Shown here piece after piece: positions 9,852 to 19,876 of a DNA stretch of 48,914 nt. The stretch lies in the NCBI GenBank assembly GCA_001275005.1, contig JWZX01002470.1, positions 1 to 48,914 of the forward strand, written 5' to 3'. How positions within the stretch are numbered: the first letter of the stretch is position 1; each line of letters opens with the position of its first letter. The translations under genes and the position numbers were made by a program. The notes under the pieces are model-generated. The model searched no databases. It was given only the letters and a program-made list of their open reading frames with translations, and had not been told where the DNA came from. Origin of the DNA: Chrysochromulina tobinii. Its lineage: Eukaryota > Haptophyta > Prymnesiales > Chrysochromulinaceae.

Positions 9852-10580
9852 GGGAGGGCTTGGGGAGATCTAGGGGAGATCACTGTGGTCCGGAAGCGGT
9901 GTGGAGCTTTGGATCGGTAGCGCACTGTACCCGGGCTACCACGCGCGCTGGACCGCGTGGAGATCTGATCTCGCTTCTCCCGCACCGCACGCGGTGGATG
10001 GGCAAGCGGCAAGACATCCGTCAAGTGTCATCCCAATCCGACGTGTATGGTATGTGCATCTCCGAGTCCGACGCACTCGCCAGACTCCGGTGCCGCGCCC
10101 GCACGCATGGCCGTGGATCGACAGCGTAGATCTTAAAGCTCCGCTCCGCGGATTCGATTGTGTAACAGATATTCGCTCCGACACCCGGACACGAAAGGTA
10201 CATACACAGGGGAGACACATATAAGCACACACCCGGGTATACAACGCATCAAGCACACAAATAGAACGGAAATACGGTTTCATGCGCCATGCCGTCCATG
10301 CACTCACGCCAATTTGCTGCAAAATCAATCTCACCCGCAGTAGGCATGCCGTCAGTTCGATTGCTCGAGCAGTTGCTGCCGGCAAGGCCTTCCCCCGTGT
10401 CAACGCATCGTCAGCATGCCTCCACACTGCACTATGATCTGAAGTCGGGTCGCAGCAGCGCAGGCAGCATCCGCCACACGCAGCAGCGCCTCGAGCAATC
10501 TTCCCCCGACGGGAGGCGCGCGCTGGTCGCAGCCGAGTCAGAGCGCCGCGCTGGTCGACGCGCCGGGCGGCCAGCCACGC
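9852..10580. other. Intergenic stretch between convergent genes
   Basis: About 730 bases hold the 3' regions of the hydroxylase (+) and the MORN gene (-). Just after the hydroxylase stop there are two 11-base units around GGGGAGATC (about 9861-9883). No convincing gene, tRNA or transposon is seen in the remainder. Confidence 0.6.
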
Positions 10581-12545
10581 TCAGGCCAGTCCCCTCTCCG
10601 CAGATGTGACCCCGAGCTGGCGCTCACCCGAGGACATGGACGAAGACATGGACGAGTTGGCCAAGACCGTATGATGCGGGCGCATCTGGGCTGCTGACGG
10701 GTAGTGCGAGCCCGCACGGATCGGGCGCGCGCCGCCCAGCGGGTTGGCGCCCACGCTGCCGGGACGCGAGCCGGAGCCCGGTCGACTGCCGGGGCGCGAA
10801 CCGGAGCCCGGGCGACTGACGGTTGCGCTGCCGCCGAGGACGCCGCCGCCGCCGCTGCTAGGTCGGCCGCTGCCAGGTCGGCCGCTGCCACCAGCTGTGC
10901 TGCGCGCGCCGGAGGCCGAAGCCGACCTCCCCAATGTCGAATTGCGCCCCGAGTTCCTTCCGGACTTTGTCGGCGCCGCGGCCACTGCGATGCCTGACAC
11001 AGCGCCCGCTGTGGGCGGCGCGAAGGCATTCTGGAAGGGATGCTGAACAGCGCCGACGCCGCCAGCGTTCGCGCTCGCGTTCGCGTTCGCGACGTGCGCC
11101 GCGAGCGCCGCGCGCGCCGCGTGCGCCGCGTGCGCCGCGTGCGCCGCGTGCATCGCGTGCGCCGCGTGCGCCGCCGAGCTCGCGCCCTGATAGCTGGCGC
11201 TGGCAAAGGCCGCCGAGTGTGCTGAGCCCTTGATGCCGCCGGAGCCCGGCCGTCGTCCCGAGCTGGATGATTGGCCTGGCTTGCCGTTCGCGCTCGCGCT
11301 CGCGCCGTTCTCGGGCTCCTGGTGCAGGCGTGTCTTGCCGATCTTGCGCGCGATCCTGTCGCCTGTGTCCAGCGAGATCTCCTCCACCACCTTGCCGTCG
11401 CACAGCCTCCAGCAGGTCTGTCGGTCGGCACTCCAGCGCACACCCTCCCCCACGTCGACGTTGTTCTCGTAACGGCCGACCTCCGCGCGCCCGTCGATGT
11501 ACTGGTACGTGCCGAAGCCCTCCATCGCGCCGTTCTTGTACTCACCCTCGTAAATGGCCCCATCGGCGAAATGGTACACGCCGCGCCCCTCGCGCTTGCC
11601 GTTCTTGTAGTCCCCGATGTAGAGTGAGCCGTCGGCGAACCTGTAATTGCCGTGCCCGTCCATGACGCCCGCGCGGTAGTCGCCCTCGTAGCGCGCGCCG
11701 CCCGCATACTGGAAGGTGCCCTTGCCATCGCGCAGGTCGCGCTTCCATGGCCCCACGTACACATCGCCGCTCGCGTAGCGCATCGTGCCCATGCCTGCGC
11801 GTTTGCCCTCTCGAAAGCCGCCCTCGTACACCGAGCCGTCAGGGTAGCGCTCCTTGCCCTGGCCCTCGCGCAGATCGGCGCGGTACTCGCCCTCATACAG
11901 CGCGCCCGAGGCGGAGCGGTACTTGCCGCGCCCCTCCTTCTTGCCCGCTTTGTAGAAGCCCTCGTACGTGTCACCGCCCGGGTACCACATCGTGCCGAGG
12001 CCGTCGCGCTTGTCGTCCGTAAACTGGCCCTCGTACACGTTGCCGATCGGGTAGCGTTCCATCCCCTTGCCGCAGCGCTGCCCTGCGACCCACTCGCCCT
12101 CGTAAACTGCGCCGAGGGACGATCGGTACCGACCGTGGCCCTCTCGCTCCCCGTTCGCAAACTGGCCCGTGTACAGGCTGCCATCCTCAAAGCGCCGTGA
12201 GCCGTTGCCGTCCTGGATGGGCGGCGCATCGGGGTCGGGCTCCGCGGATGCATCGTAGGCAAGGCGCGGCTCGTTGAGAAACTGGGCTATCCTCGCAGGC
12301 AGCCGAGGCTTCTTGAGTGCCTCGGCGTGCTCAGCGGCATAGCAGGCAAGCGCTGTGGCCGTCACCGCGGCGCTGTCGTCCCACCGGAAGATGACGGGGT
12401 CGGTCATCTTCTTGGGAAGCTGGCCGCGCGGCACGCGCGTGGGCGCCGCGAAGCCTTGGGTGACCACCATGCAGGCGGCCGCCTCGGCTCCGGCCTCGAA
12501 GATGAAGCTCTGAACCAAAAAACTCGCTCTCCACCCTACATCCAA
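10581..12545 (-). CDS. MORN-repeat protein with low-complexity tail
   Basis: The 654-residue protein (first ATG at 12545) carries 11 consecutive MORN repeats at about 117-371, each of the form Y-x-G-x-(6-8)-G-x-G followed by an aromatic residue, for example DGSLYTGQFANGEREGHGRY. MORN arrays bind phospholipids and organise membranes, cilia or basal bodies; the partner is not deducible here. The tail (about 440-640) is low complexity: an Ala/His run with repeated HAAHAA units, then Gly/Ser/Arg/Pro repeats of the type RPGSGS. No kinase or other enzyme domain is attached. Later Met codons (residues 26 and 47) are possible starts, because the first 25 residues show no clear character. It is divergent from the eL21 gene, sharing a 301-base promoter region. 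Confidence 0.85.
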   Translation of the reverse strand: MDVGWRASFLVQSFIFEAGAEAAACMVVTQGFAAPTRVPRGQLPKKMTDPVIFRWDDSAAVTATALACYAAEHAEALKKPRLPARIAQFLNEPRLAYDASAEPDPDAPPIQDGNGSRRFEDGSLYTGQFANGEREGHGRYRSSLGAVYEGEWVAGQRCGKGMERYPIGNVYEGQFTDDKRDGLGTMWYPGGDTYEGFYKAGKKEGRGKYRSASGALYEGEYRADLREGQGKERYPDGSVYEGGFREGKRAGMGTMRYASGDVYVGPWKRDLRDGKGTFQYAGGARYEGDYRAGVMDGHGNYRFADGSLYIGDYKNGKREGRGVYHFADGAIYEGEYKNGAMEGFGTYQYIDGRAEVGRYENNVDVGEGVRWSADRQTCWRLCDGKVVEEISLDTGDRIARKIGKTRLHQEPENGASASANGKPGQSSSSGRRPGSGGIKGSAHSAAFASASYQGASSAAHAAHAMHAAHAAHAAHAARAALAAHVANANASANAGGVGAVQHPFQNAFAPPTAGAVSGIAVAAAPTKSGRNSGRNSTLGRSASASGARSTAGGSGRPGSGRPSSGGGGVLGGSATVSRPGSGSRPGSRPGSGSRPGSVGANPLGGARPIRAGSHYPSAAQMRPHHTVLANSSMSSSMSSGERQLGVTSAERGLA

Positions 12546-12846
12546 CGACTCATGTTCACGGCCGGTCCTCCGCTGCGCTGCGTCGCCTGTCTTGCGGTGC
12601 GAGCCTCTCCGCTCCTGGATCCTCTTGGCACGGGCCCAGCTATCCAGAGTACTCGCCAGCGCGGCCTGAGTGCACAGCCGGCTGCAGCACCGTGCTGCTC
12701 ATCCAGCGGTCGCAACAGGATGGAGCGCATGGCCTGCCGTCAGACCTCGCTGCAGTTGCGGTCCCTGCCAGCGTCAGCGCGCCTGCGCATTGCTGAGCTG
12801 CTGTGTGCTTCACTTTCGTCCCGCAGGCCATCGTTGAGCAGCAGCC
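12546..12846. promoter_or_regulatory. Divergent promoter region, MORN gene / eL21 gene
   Basis: The 301 bases between two outward-facing start codons must contain both promoters. No TATA box or other known element stands out. Immediately before the eL21 ATG the context is CAGCCATGG, a good eukaryotic start context. Confidence 0.45.
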
Positions 12847-13392
12847 ATGGGTCTCCAACACACCCTTTCGCGCGGTTACCGCGCGGGTACCCGCGACCTC
12901 TTCTCGAAGAAGTTCCGCACCAAGGGTGGCAACCCGTGCCTGACGACGTACCTTCGGAAATACAAGGTTGGTGACATGGTTGACGTGATCGCCAACCCCG
13001 CTCAGCAGAAGGGCATGCCGCACAAGTATTATCACGGCAAGACTGGCCGCGTGTGGAATATCACCAAGCGTGCGATCGGCGTGGAGATCAACAAGGTCTT
13101 CCGGCAGAAGCAGATGGTCAAGCGCATTCATGTGCGAGTGGAGCACGCGCGGCCGTCGCGCTGCCAGTCGGGCCACTTCGCGCGTGTCAAGGCCAACGAG
13201 ATCATCAAGGCGGCTGCCAAGGCGAAGGGCGAGAAGCCCGGCGCCTACTCCGTCTCGCTCAAGCGCGAGGCCAAGGGCCCGCGCCCTGCTTTCAAATTGG
13301 ATCTCGAGGGCACCCTCGGTGCCAAAGTGCACCTGCTTGTGCCGCAGGCCTACGTGTTCAAGCCGATGCAGCAGCCCTATCTCATCAAGTAG
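12847..13392 (+). CDS. RPL21: Large-subunit ribosomal protein eL21 (L21e)
   Basis: The 181-residue protein matches cytosolic eL21 along its length: a GYRAGTRDLFSKKFR start, YKVGDMVDV, and the family hallmark QKGMPHKYYHGKTGRVWN at about 57-74, followed by VEINKVFRQKQMVKRI and RVEHARPSRC. It is a component of the cytosolic 60S subunit. It is somewhat longer than the usual 155-160 residues, with an Ala/Lys-rich stretch (about 122-140) and a C-terminal extension ending in PYLIK. The gene is intronless and begins in a strong ATG context. The identification is secure. Confidence 0.96.
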   Translation: MGLQHTLSRGYRAGTRDLFSKKFRTKGGNPCLTTYLRKYKVGDMVDVIANPAQQKGMPHKYYHGKTGRVWNITKRAIGVEINKVFRQKQMVKRIHVRVEHARPSRCQSGHFARVKANEIIKAAAKAKGEKPGAYSVSLKREAKGPRPAFKLDLEGTLGAKVHLLVPQAYVFKPMQQPYLIK

Positions 13393-14048
13393 ATTACAGG
13401 GCGTGATGAGCAGGGTCGCAGCTTTTGCGACGCAACTTATCTGTTCCCGAGTCGTGCGAAGCGGCGAAGGTGCGGTGCGTGCAGGCCAAATGTATGCATC
13501 CGGTGTAAAAACGAGTAGACTACGCAATACGGCTTTGCCTTTGACAAAATTTGAATACCAACGTTTCAGCCCTAGGGCTGCTGATGGTGACCTTCAAAGC
13601 ATGAGCTCTGATCGCTGAAGCATGTCGCTGAAAAGCCGGTTCGGTCCTCGGAAGCTCAAGGTCTAAGAGGTCAAGGTGCAAGGTCCCAGGCGTGGCGGAC
13701 GCGCGGCGCTATCGCACGCCGCTATACCATATCCCGACCCACCGGCCGGGGCGCGGCGGGGCCGCCAGCCGGCGAGTGCCGGGTCGTCGGGTGGGACTTG
13801 GCGTTTGATGTTGGACACCGTCGCTCCACTGCGGTGCGCCGGGGACGTACGGTCAGCGTACGGTATATATCTCTCGTATGTGGGCGAGTGGGCCGCCTTG
13901 TGAAGTTGGGACGAGGCGGGAATTCGCTATTCGGGAAACCACCGACTTCCCGGGACCGAGGGTGACCCATAACGGAATGTGCGCTGCATCGCCGGAAGCC
14001 CGAACGCACCCACGCCGGCGGCATTAGTACCGCGGCCAGATCTTCGGA
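13393..14048. other. Intergenic stretch between convergent genes
   Basis: About 655 bases contain the 3' regions of eL21 (+) and the prolyl oligopeptidase (-). A sequence CGTACGGT occurs twice near 13847-13862, next to GGTATATATC. That is TATA-like, but nothing coding follows it. No gene was recognised. Confidence 0.5.
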
Positions 14049-16475
14049 TCACGAGTCTCGGCCCAGCGCTTGCCACAAAAAGTCGTACGTCAGGGCCCAC
14101 ATGAACGCCCGCTGCTTGTTGTCAGCCGCGCCCCCGTGGCCGCCTTCGATATTCTCCCAGTAGAGGACGTTGCCACGCCCGCCGCCCATCGCCGCGGGGA
14201 CTTCATTCAGCAACGCCTTGACCATCTTACGAGCATGGCCTGGGTGCACTCGGTCGTCTTTGGTGCTCGTCGTGAAGAGGACGCGCGGGCAGCCCGCCCA
14301 CGACGACGCCTCGCCCACGCCCTTGCCGTCAGCCGAGCCCTCGAAGCATGGGCCGCGTAGCCGTTGGTACGGCGAGATGGAGCGCAGGTGCCCCTCCCAC
14401 ACGCCAGGCTCGTCGGGGTTACCGTACTCTTCCATCCACGAGGCACCTGCAAGCAGCTTATGGTAGCGCTTCATGTCGAGCAGCGGTACCTGGCACACAG
14501 CCGCACCGAAGAGGGACCGGCCCTGCCGCGTGAGCATGTTCCCAATGAGCAGCCCACCATTCGAGCCACCGATGCACCCGAGCTTCTCGGGCACGCACAC
14601 GCCGCGCTCGATGAGGTCGCGCGCGACCGCCTCGAAATCCTCATACGCTTTGTGGCGCTTCTCACGCAGCGCCGCCTGGTGCCATCGAGGGCCATACTCG
14701 CCGCCGCCCCGAATGTTGGCGATGGCCTTGACGCCGCCGCGCTCGAGCCAACCGACGCCCACAGCGCCCGAATAGCTTGGCGTCAGAGAGATCTCGAAGC
14801 CTCCGTAGCCGTCGAGTAGCGTTGGGTGGGACCCATCGAGCGCCATCTCCTTGGGGCCGAGTAGAAAGTAGGGCACCTTGGTGCCGTCGGCGCTCGTCGC
14901 AAAGTGTTGAGAGCATGCAAGCTTGGAGGCCTCGAAGCGCGGCGGAAGCGACTTGAGGCTCTCGCGTCGCTGCGCGCCGTCGGCGGCGCTCGCCTTGGCC
15001 AGCGTCGACGGGTGGAGGAAGCCCGAAGTGCTCACCCAGCATTCGTCCGAATCCTCCGGCCAGATCGCCGAGATGGTGACGGCTTCGCCCGCAGGCGCCA
15101 GAGCCGCCTCGGCCGGGGTCTCATCGACCCAACGGCCCTCGCCCGCATGCTTGTGGAACCCGAGCCTTGTGCGCACGTGCTCGGAGACCTGGAGCACGAG
15201 GAAGTTGCGCGTCGCGCTCACGCCGGCGAGGCTGTTGCTGCCGTCGGCAGCGGGCTCGAAGAGCACCGAGCACCTCGACCAGTCGCCGGTTGCGACGTCC
15301 TTCATCGGCGCCGTCAACAGCGTGCCGGCGGGGTACGTGCGTCCTTCCGGCGCCCGCGGCGGCGCCCATTCGGAGCGCAACTCGAGCGTCGCCTCGTCCC
15401 CAAACGTGCCGAGCGTCACGTCGTTTGGGATGTCGAGCTTGATGAAGGGCGTCGCGTCGTCCGGCGCGGCCTTGGACATGTCGGGAGAGCGATACCACTG
15501 CTCGGACTTGTAAAAGGAGATCTGGCGCACCTGGAACTCGTGCGCCACGCCGCCCCGGTCGAAGTAAGCGTACTGCCTCGCCGCCAGATCCGTCCGCTCC
15601 ACCTCAAAGACGGTACGCGCCGTCTCGAGCGGCGTGCCACGTACCCACGACTTGACCACCCGAGGGTAGCCGCTATCCGTCAGCGTCTTCCCATCGCCCT
15701 CAAAGTCGGTGCCGATGAGGACCTCATCACGCCGCCGGAAGCCCACGTCGCACTTGGCAGCCGTGTCGGTGCGGAAGCCGCCCGGCACGAAGGTCTTGGA
15801 GGGCAGGTCGAACTCACGCACGACCTGCGCGTCGGTCCCGCCAGGCGACAGAAAGACGAGTGCGCGGTCCCAGCGGCCTCCGGCGCCCTCGTCGAGCACG
15901 TTGTAGCCATGCCACACAAAGTTCTCGCCCTCAGCGACACCTTCGTTGGCATTGAGCTGATCGAGGTCCAGCACGTCTTCCCACTCAGGATCAGACGTGC
16001 GGAACGAGCCGAGTGACGTGCGGCGCCAAAGGCCACGGGGGTGCTCAGCGTCCTGCCAAAAGTTGTACCAGCAGCGGGCACATTCATCGCCGGTAGTGCC
16101 GCCGATGCGACCCACGTACGGAATCTTGTCCTTAGCATCGGCGATCGCGATGATTTTGCGGTACGTTGCGCTCTCCTCCGGGTTGCCAACGGCCGCAATC
16201 GTGCGCTCGTTTTCGCTGCGGCACCAGGCGAGAGCCGCCTCGCCCTCAATCTCCTCGAGCCATAGGTGCGGGTCAGCATTCACATCCAGGTGTGCGGCAG
16301 ACACTGGACGCCTTGATGGGAGCAGCGAAGCACCGGAAAAGCCAGCGAGGCTGCACGCGGCCAGGCGCAGGCGCGGGCGGAGCGCCGAAAACATCGACGC
16401 GACGTTCACGCCGAGAGCAAGCAATCGTTCGTCCGCCCCCGCGGCCGTCGCGGTCGAGCTCGACACGACGCGCAA
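14049..16475 (-). CDS. Prolyl oligopeptidase, S9A family serine peptidase
   Basis: The 808-residue protein is a full-length S9A peptidase, which cleaves peptides of up to about 30 residues after proline. The N-terminal part has the family start DPHLWLEEIEGEAALAWCRS (about 68-90) and a region that should form the seven-bladed propeller. The C-terminal alpha/beta-hydrolase has the nucleophile Ser638 in GCIGGSNGGLLIG, the acid in STKDDRVHPGH and the base His in NIEGGHGGA. An in-frame Met28 (position 16394) begins a hydrophobic Ala/Leu/Arg-rich leader (MFSALRPRLRLAACSLAG), which looks like an organelle or secretory targeting peptide; translation may start there, giving 781 residues. It is divergent from XPF. 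The catalytic set is complete, so the enzyme should be active. Confidence 0.93.
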   Translation of the reverse strand: MRVVSSSTATAAGADERLLALGVNVASMFSALRPRLRLAACSLAGFSGASLLPSRRPVSAAHLDVNADPHLWLEEIEGEAALAWCRSENERTIAAVGNPEESATYRKIIAIADAKDKIPYVGRIGGTTGDECARCWYNFWQDAEHPRGLWRRTSLGSFRTSDPEWEDVLDLDQLNANEGVAEGENFVWHGYNVLDEGAGGRWDRALVFLSPGGTDAQVVREFDLPSKTFVPGGFRTDTAAKCDVGFRRRDEVLIGTDFEGDGKTLTDSGYPRVVKSWVRGTPLETARTVFEVERTDLAARQYAYFDRGGVAHEFQVRQISFYKSEQWYRSPDMSKAAPDDATPFIKLDIPNDVTLGTFGDEATLELRSEWAPPRAPEGRTYPAGTLLTAPMKDVATGDWSRCSVLFEPAADGSNSLAGVSATRNFLVLQVSEHVRTRLGFHKHAGEGRWVDETPAEAALAPAGEAVTISAIWPEDSDECWVSTSGFLHPSTLAKASAADGAQRRESLKSLPPRFEASKLACSQHFATSADGTKVPYFLLGPKEMALDGSHPTLLDGYGGFEISLTPSYSGAVGVGWLERGGVKAIANIRGGGEYGPRWHQAALREKRHKAYEDFEAVARDLIERGVCVPEKLGCIGGSNGGLLIGNMLTRQGRSLFGAAVCQVPLLDMKRYHKLLAGASWMEEYGNPDEPGVWEGHLRSISPYQRLRGPCFEGSADGKGVGEASSWAGCPRVLFTTSTKDDRVHPGHARKMVKALLNEVPAAMGGGRGNVLYWENIEGGHGGAADNKQRAFMWALTYDFLWQALGRDS

Positions 16476-16634
16476 TTTGCCTCTCTTTAGGCCGTGGCCT
16501 TGTTGTTTATGTCAAGACTAGGCAAGCCATAATTCGTCTTGACTTGTCGGCCTGTGTGAACGTTAACACCTGTGTGTGGTGTCTTGTGCTTTTTGCGTTC
16601 ATGCGATCGTCTCGTTCTGTACCGCGAGCGCCGA
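16476..16634. promoter_or_regulatory. Short divergent promoter, prolyl oligopeptidase / XPF
   Basis: At most 159 bases separate the two outward-facing start codons (240 if the peptidase starts at 16394). The palindromic stretch GTTAAC lies at about 16562. No TATA box is apparent. Confidence 0.4.
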
Positions 16635-19235
16635 ATGGCGTACCCAGTTCACCGGCTGGTCGGAGACATTGGTGCCACGGAGGGTTTGAAAGTCGTGGCC
16701 AAGGGGCTCGGCATGCACTTAGTTTTGCTGCAATTCGTTGCACAGCATCACTCGCCATCTCAACTCGTGCTGGTGCTGAATCTGTCTGCAGCCGAGGAGC
16801 GATGCCTGCAGCATGGGCTCGCAGTTGCAAACTGCGCTCCACCAGTCAGGATCACAAACGAGTGCACGGCGCGTGAGCGCGTGGAGCTGTATCTCGCAGG
16901 CGGTGTGATTCTGGTGACGACTCAAATCCTCGTGGTGGATCTTCTGAGTCACAGAGTGCCGACTCAGCAGGTGACCGGGCTTCTTGTGGCCAACGCGCAC
17001 CGCGTGCACGATCGGTCGAATGTGGCCTTCGCCGTCCGCATCTTTCGGCAGGAAAATGAGAGCGGCTTCATCAAGGCGTTTTCGGACGACGCACATGGTT
17101 TCACTCACGGCTTTGCGCGTGCGGAGAAGGCGATGTGCCTCCTCCGCGTCCATCGGCTGCAACTGTGGCCGCGCTTCCGGTGCGAGGTGAACCGTATGCT
17201 CCAAGGCTGCCAACCTGAGGTTGAAGAGGTTGGCGTGCGATTATCCCAGCGCGCCTCGCAGTTGCAGCGCGCCTTGCTGCAGGCGGTCGACTCGTGCCTG
17301 CAGGAGCTGCGCTCGCTCAACGGTTCCGCGATTGACGTCTCCTCCTTCACAGTCGAGAATTCGCTCTTCAAGTCGTTCGACACGATCGTTCGCATGCAAC
17401 TGAACCCATTCTGGCACAAAACCAGCAAGCGCACACAGTCGCTGGCGAACGATCTGCAAACGCTGCGCAAGCTGCTCCACTTCCTTGTGTCGTTGGACTG
17501 TGTCTCGTTCTTTGAGTACCTCGAGACCGTGTTCGACGCGGCGTCGGCACTGCACCCTGCGGAGAGGCCCGCGTGGATGCTCAACCACTCCGAGACCGTC
17601 TTCCTGCTCGCACGCGAGCGCGTCTACGAGGTGGTGCGTCCGCCCAGTGGGCAGGCGCGCCTCTTCGGACTCGAGCCTTCCAATAGCTCCGAGCGCCATG
17701 GGGAGCGCCCGTTGGACGTTCGCTGCGTGCTCGAGCCCTGCCTCAAGTGGCTGGCTCTGTTCGATTTACTCGCGGAGGTCCAGAGAGAGGAGGGGGCCTG
17801 CGGCAGCTGCCTAGTCGTTGTGCGCGACGAGCACACTGCAGCCACCGTGCGAGAGTTGTTGGTGCGCGGTGCCAAATCACTGCTTGAGACCAGCTTCGTC
17901 AAATGGGTGAGGCGCCGACGCCGCAGCACGGCAGTCGTGCTCTCGGCCGGCGCGGTGCTCTCCGCACGGCAGCACGAGGCGAGGCTGCTGGGTGCTGCGG
18001 CAGCTAAGCTCTCCGACGAGCGCCAAGGTGGTCACCGTGTGGACGATCTCGACTTGCGAGATTGCGTGCTCCCCGAGCACGCAGGCGTGGGCGGCGGAGG
18101 CATGGTTACACCTGGTGCGCCGCCGACGACGACACAATGGCAGGGAAGCGCCGAAAGTATCGGCACGTTCTTCGAGCTTCTGCCCGACTTGGAGCACTCG
18201 ACCTTTGTCTGCACGTTCGAAGCGGTCGCGATGGACGTGCTCGAAGACTTGCAGCCGCAGCATGTCGTGCTCTATGACTCCGAGGCTGCGTTCGTGCGTG
18301 CCGTGGAGATCGCGCAGGCCGCGCGGCCCATGACGAGGATGCACGTCTACTTTGTGATCCAACTCGAATCCGTGGAGGAGCAGCGATACAGGTCCTCTCT
18401 TCGGGTCGAGCGCGAGGCGTTCCAATCCCTCATCATGAATAAGGGAAGCATGGCGATTCCGTCCAAGTGGGAACCGGCATCGTCGCAGCACTACGAGGAC
18501 GTCAGCAGCCTCGGCAACCAGGCTACGCGCCGGGGAGGAGGGCGTGCGCTCGAGGCTGTGGGGACTCCGACGGTGGTCGTCGACATGCGCGAGTTCCGTT
18601 CTTCGTTGCCGAATATGTTGCACTTGCATGGTATGGCGGTGCGGCCTACGACTCTCGAGGTAGGCGACTATGTGCTCTCGCCGGAAGTGTGCGTGGAGCG
18701 CAAGGCTGTCTCAGACCTGATCCAGTCGCTTGCCTCCGGTCGTCTGTATAGCCAGGCGGGGTCGATGCTTCGATACTACAAGCGGCCTGCCCTGCTCCTC
18801 GAAATGGAAGAGGGTCGCCCCTTTGGCATCGTCAACCCGAATGAGCTCGGCGCGGAGATCTCGACACTGTCAGTGCTCTCCAAGCTGTCACTTCTGATGC
18901 TGCATTTCCCCACGCTCCGCCTGCTCTGGTCGCGCTCAGCTGCCCATACAGTCGCCATCTTTTCCGCCCTCAAACAGGAGCAGCCAGAACCAGATGTGGC
19001 TGTTGCGGCTGGCGTCGGTATGCCCACTGCCGCTGGGGCCGAAGAGACGTTCAACATAGCGCCGCAGGACGTGCTGCGGCAACTGCCAGGAGTGCACGTC
19101 CACAACTGTCGCCAGCTAATGAATTCGGTGCTCAATTTGCGGGAGCTTGCCACGAAGAGCCGAGACGAGCTCGCCAGCGTCATTGGCGCTCAAAATGGCA
19201 AACTACTCCATGAGTTCCTGCACCGAAGCATTTGA
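16635..19235 (+). CDS. ERCC4: DNA repair endonuclease XPF/ERCC4
   Basis: The 866-residue protein starts at the ATG at 16635 (MAYPVHRLVGDIGATEG); an open stretch upstream lacks homology. Residues about 1-480 are the helicase-like part typical of XPF (LVLVLN near 43, then TQILVVDLL and VANAHRVHD). The nuclease domain has VVVDMREFRSSLP (Asp about 651) and the V-E-R-K-x3-D active site, with E688, R689, K690 and D694. A C-terminal helix-hairpin-helix pair (about 800-866) would dimerise with ERCC1. With ERCC1, XPF makes the 5' incision in nucleotide-excision repair and acts in crosslink repair and recombination. All parts are present and the catalytic motif is intact. It appears intronless. No ERCC1 gene is in the window. 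Confidence 0.94.
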   Translation: MAYPVHRLVGDIGATEGLKVVAKGLGMHLVLLQFVAQHHSPSQLVLVLNLSAAEERCLQHGLAVANCAPPVRITNECTARERVELYLAGGVILVTTQILVVDLLSHRVPTQQVTGLLVANAHRVHDRSNVAFAVRIFRQENESGFIKAFSDDAHGFTHGFARAEKAMCLLRVHRLQLWPRFRCEVNRMLQGCQPEVEEVGVRLSQRASQLQRALLQAVDSCLQELRSLNGSAIDVSSFTVENSLFKSFDTIVRMQLNPFWHKTSKRTQSLANDLQTLRKLLHFLVSLDCVSFFEYLETVFDAASALHPAERPAWMLNHSETVFLLARERVYEVVRPPSGQARLFGLEPSNSSERHGERPLDVRCVLEPCLKWLALFDLLAEVQREEGACGSCLVVVRDEHTAATVRELLVRGAKSLLETSFVKWVRRRRRSTAVVLSAGAVLSARQHEARLLGAAAAKLSDERQGGHRVDDLDLRDCVLPEHAGVGGGGMVTPGAPPTTTQWQGSAESIGTFFELLPDLEHSTFVCTFEAVAMDVLEDLQPQHVVLYDSEAAFVRAVEIAQAARPMTRMHVYFVIQLESVEEQRYRSSLRVEREAFQSLIMNKGSMAIPSKWEPASSQHYEDVSSLGNQATRRGGGRALEAVGTPTVVVDMREFRSSLPNMLHLHGMAVRPTTLEVGDYVLSPEVCVERKAVSDLIQSLASGRLYSQAGSMLRYYKRPALLLEMEEGRPFGIVNPNELGAEISTLSVLSKLSLLMLHFPTLRLLWSRSAAHTVAIFSALKQEQPEPDVAVAAGVGMPTAAGAEETFNIAPQDVLRQLPGVHVHNCRQLMNSVLNLRELATKSRDELASVIGAQNGKLLHEFLHRSI

Positions 19236-19876
19236 GGGAGTTTTGACCTTTACACTTTACTGTAACAATCTTAGTAACAATCTACTCAATCTATCTTTAG
19301 TCGACCCCGCGAGCGTATAAAGGGTGCAGTTGGAATAAAGCGTTAACTACGTACTAACATAAACGCACGTCCGACTTGTCAGCTTTAAAGCCGCGCCGGT
19401 GCGACACGATTGCGGTGCGAAGTGTCCAAGTGACATCTCGGCCTGGCCGTTCGGCTTCGATCCGCTTCCCGGCTGTACCCGCAGGCATGACCCGCAGGAT
19501 GGCGTGCGTGTTCAACGTTACGGTTCGATGTCGCATGGTTATTTGTTCGTGTTCACGTTTTCCCCTCCGCCTCCCGCGATTCATCATCGTACATAACGTA
19601 CAACGCAAGTACCGCTTCATATTAACAAATCATGTTCAAGTTCACCTCTGTTCCGATTGTATCCCGCATGTTGAGTTAAACTCGAACCATTCCCAGATCC
19701 GGTGAATCAATGCGATGAACACCGCACAGCTTCGCTGCGCGGCCACACCTCCTACAGCCCGTCTCTCACAGATCGGCGGTCACCATCATGCACGGCCAGA
19801 ACGACGAGCTCTTCTTTCTAGGATGCTCTCGAGCATCTTCAAAAATAGACGAGCGCGCGCGATCCCCTGTGGATTG
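19236..19876. other. Intergenic stretch between convergent genes
   Basis: About 640 bases lie between the stops of XPF (+) and NOS (-). AATAAA at about 19334 could be a polyadenylation signal for XPF. GTATAAAG just before it resembles a TATA box but has no gene behind it. No other feature was recognised. Confidence 0.5.

Noticed and set aside
14904-16016. Plus-strand 370-residue frame opposite the prolyl oligopeptidase
   Set aside because: The minus strand has the full catalytic triad and family motifs; the plus frame is Arg/Ala-rich with no motif. The same reasoning rejects 8595-9473 (-), 28679-29557 (+) and 44662-45696 (-).
16572-16634. Upstream extension of XPF (MCGVLCFLRSC...)
   Set aside because: It is open but unlike XPF N-termini, whereas the ATG at 16635 begins directly with family-like sequence.
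19313-19340. TATA box (GTATAAAG) as a promoter
   Set aside because: It lies between two convergent stop codons with no gene behind it.
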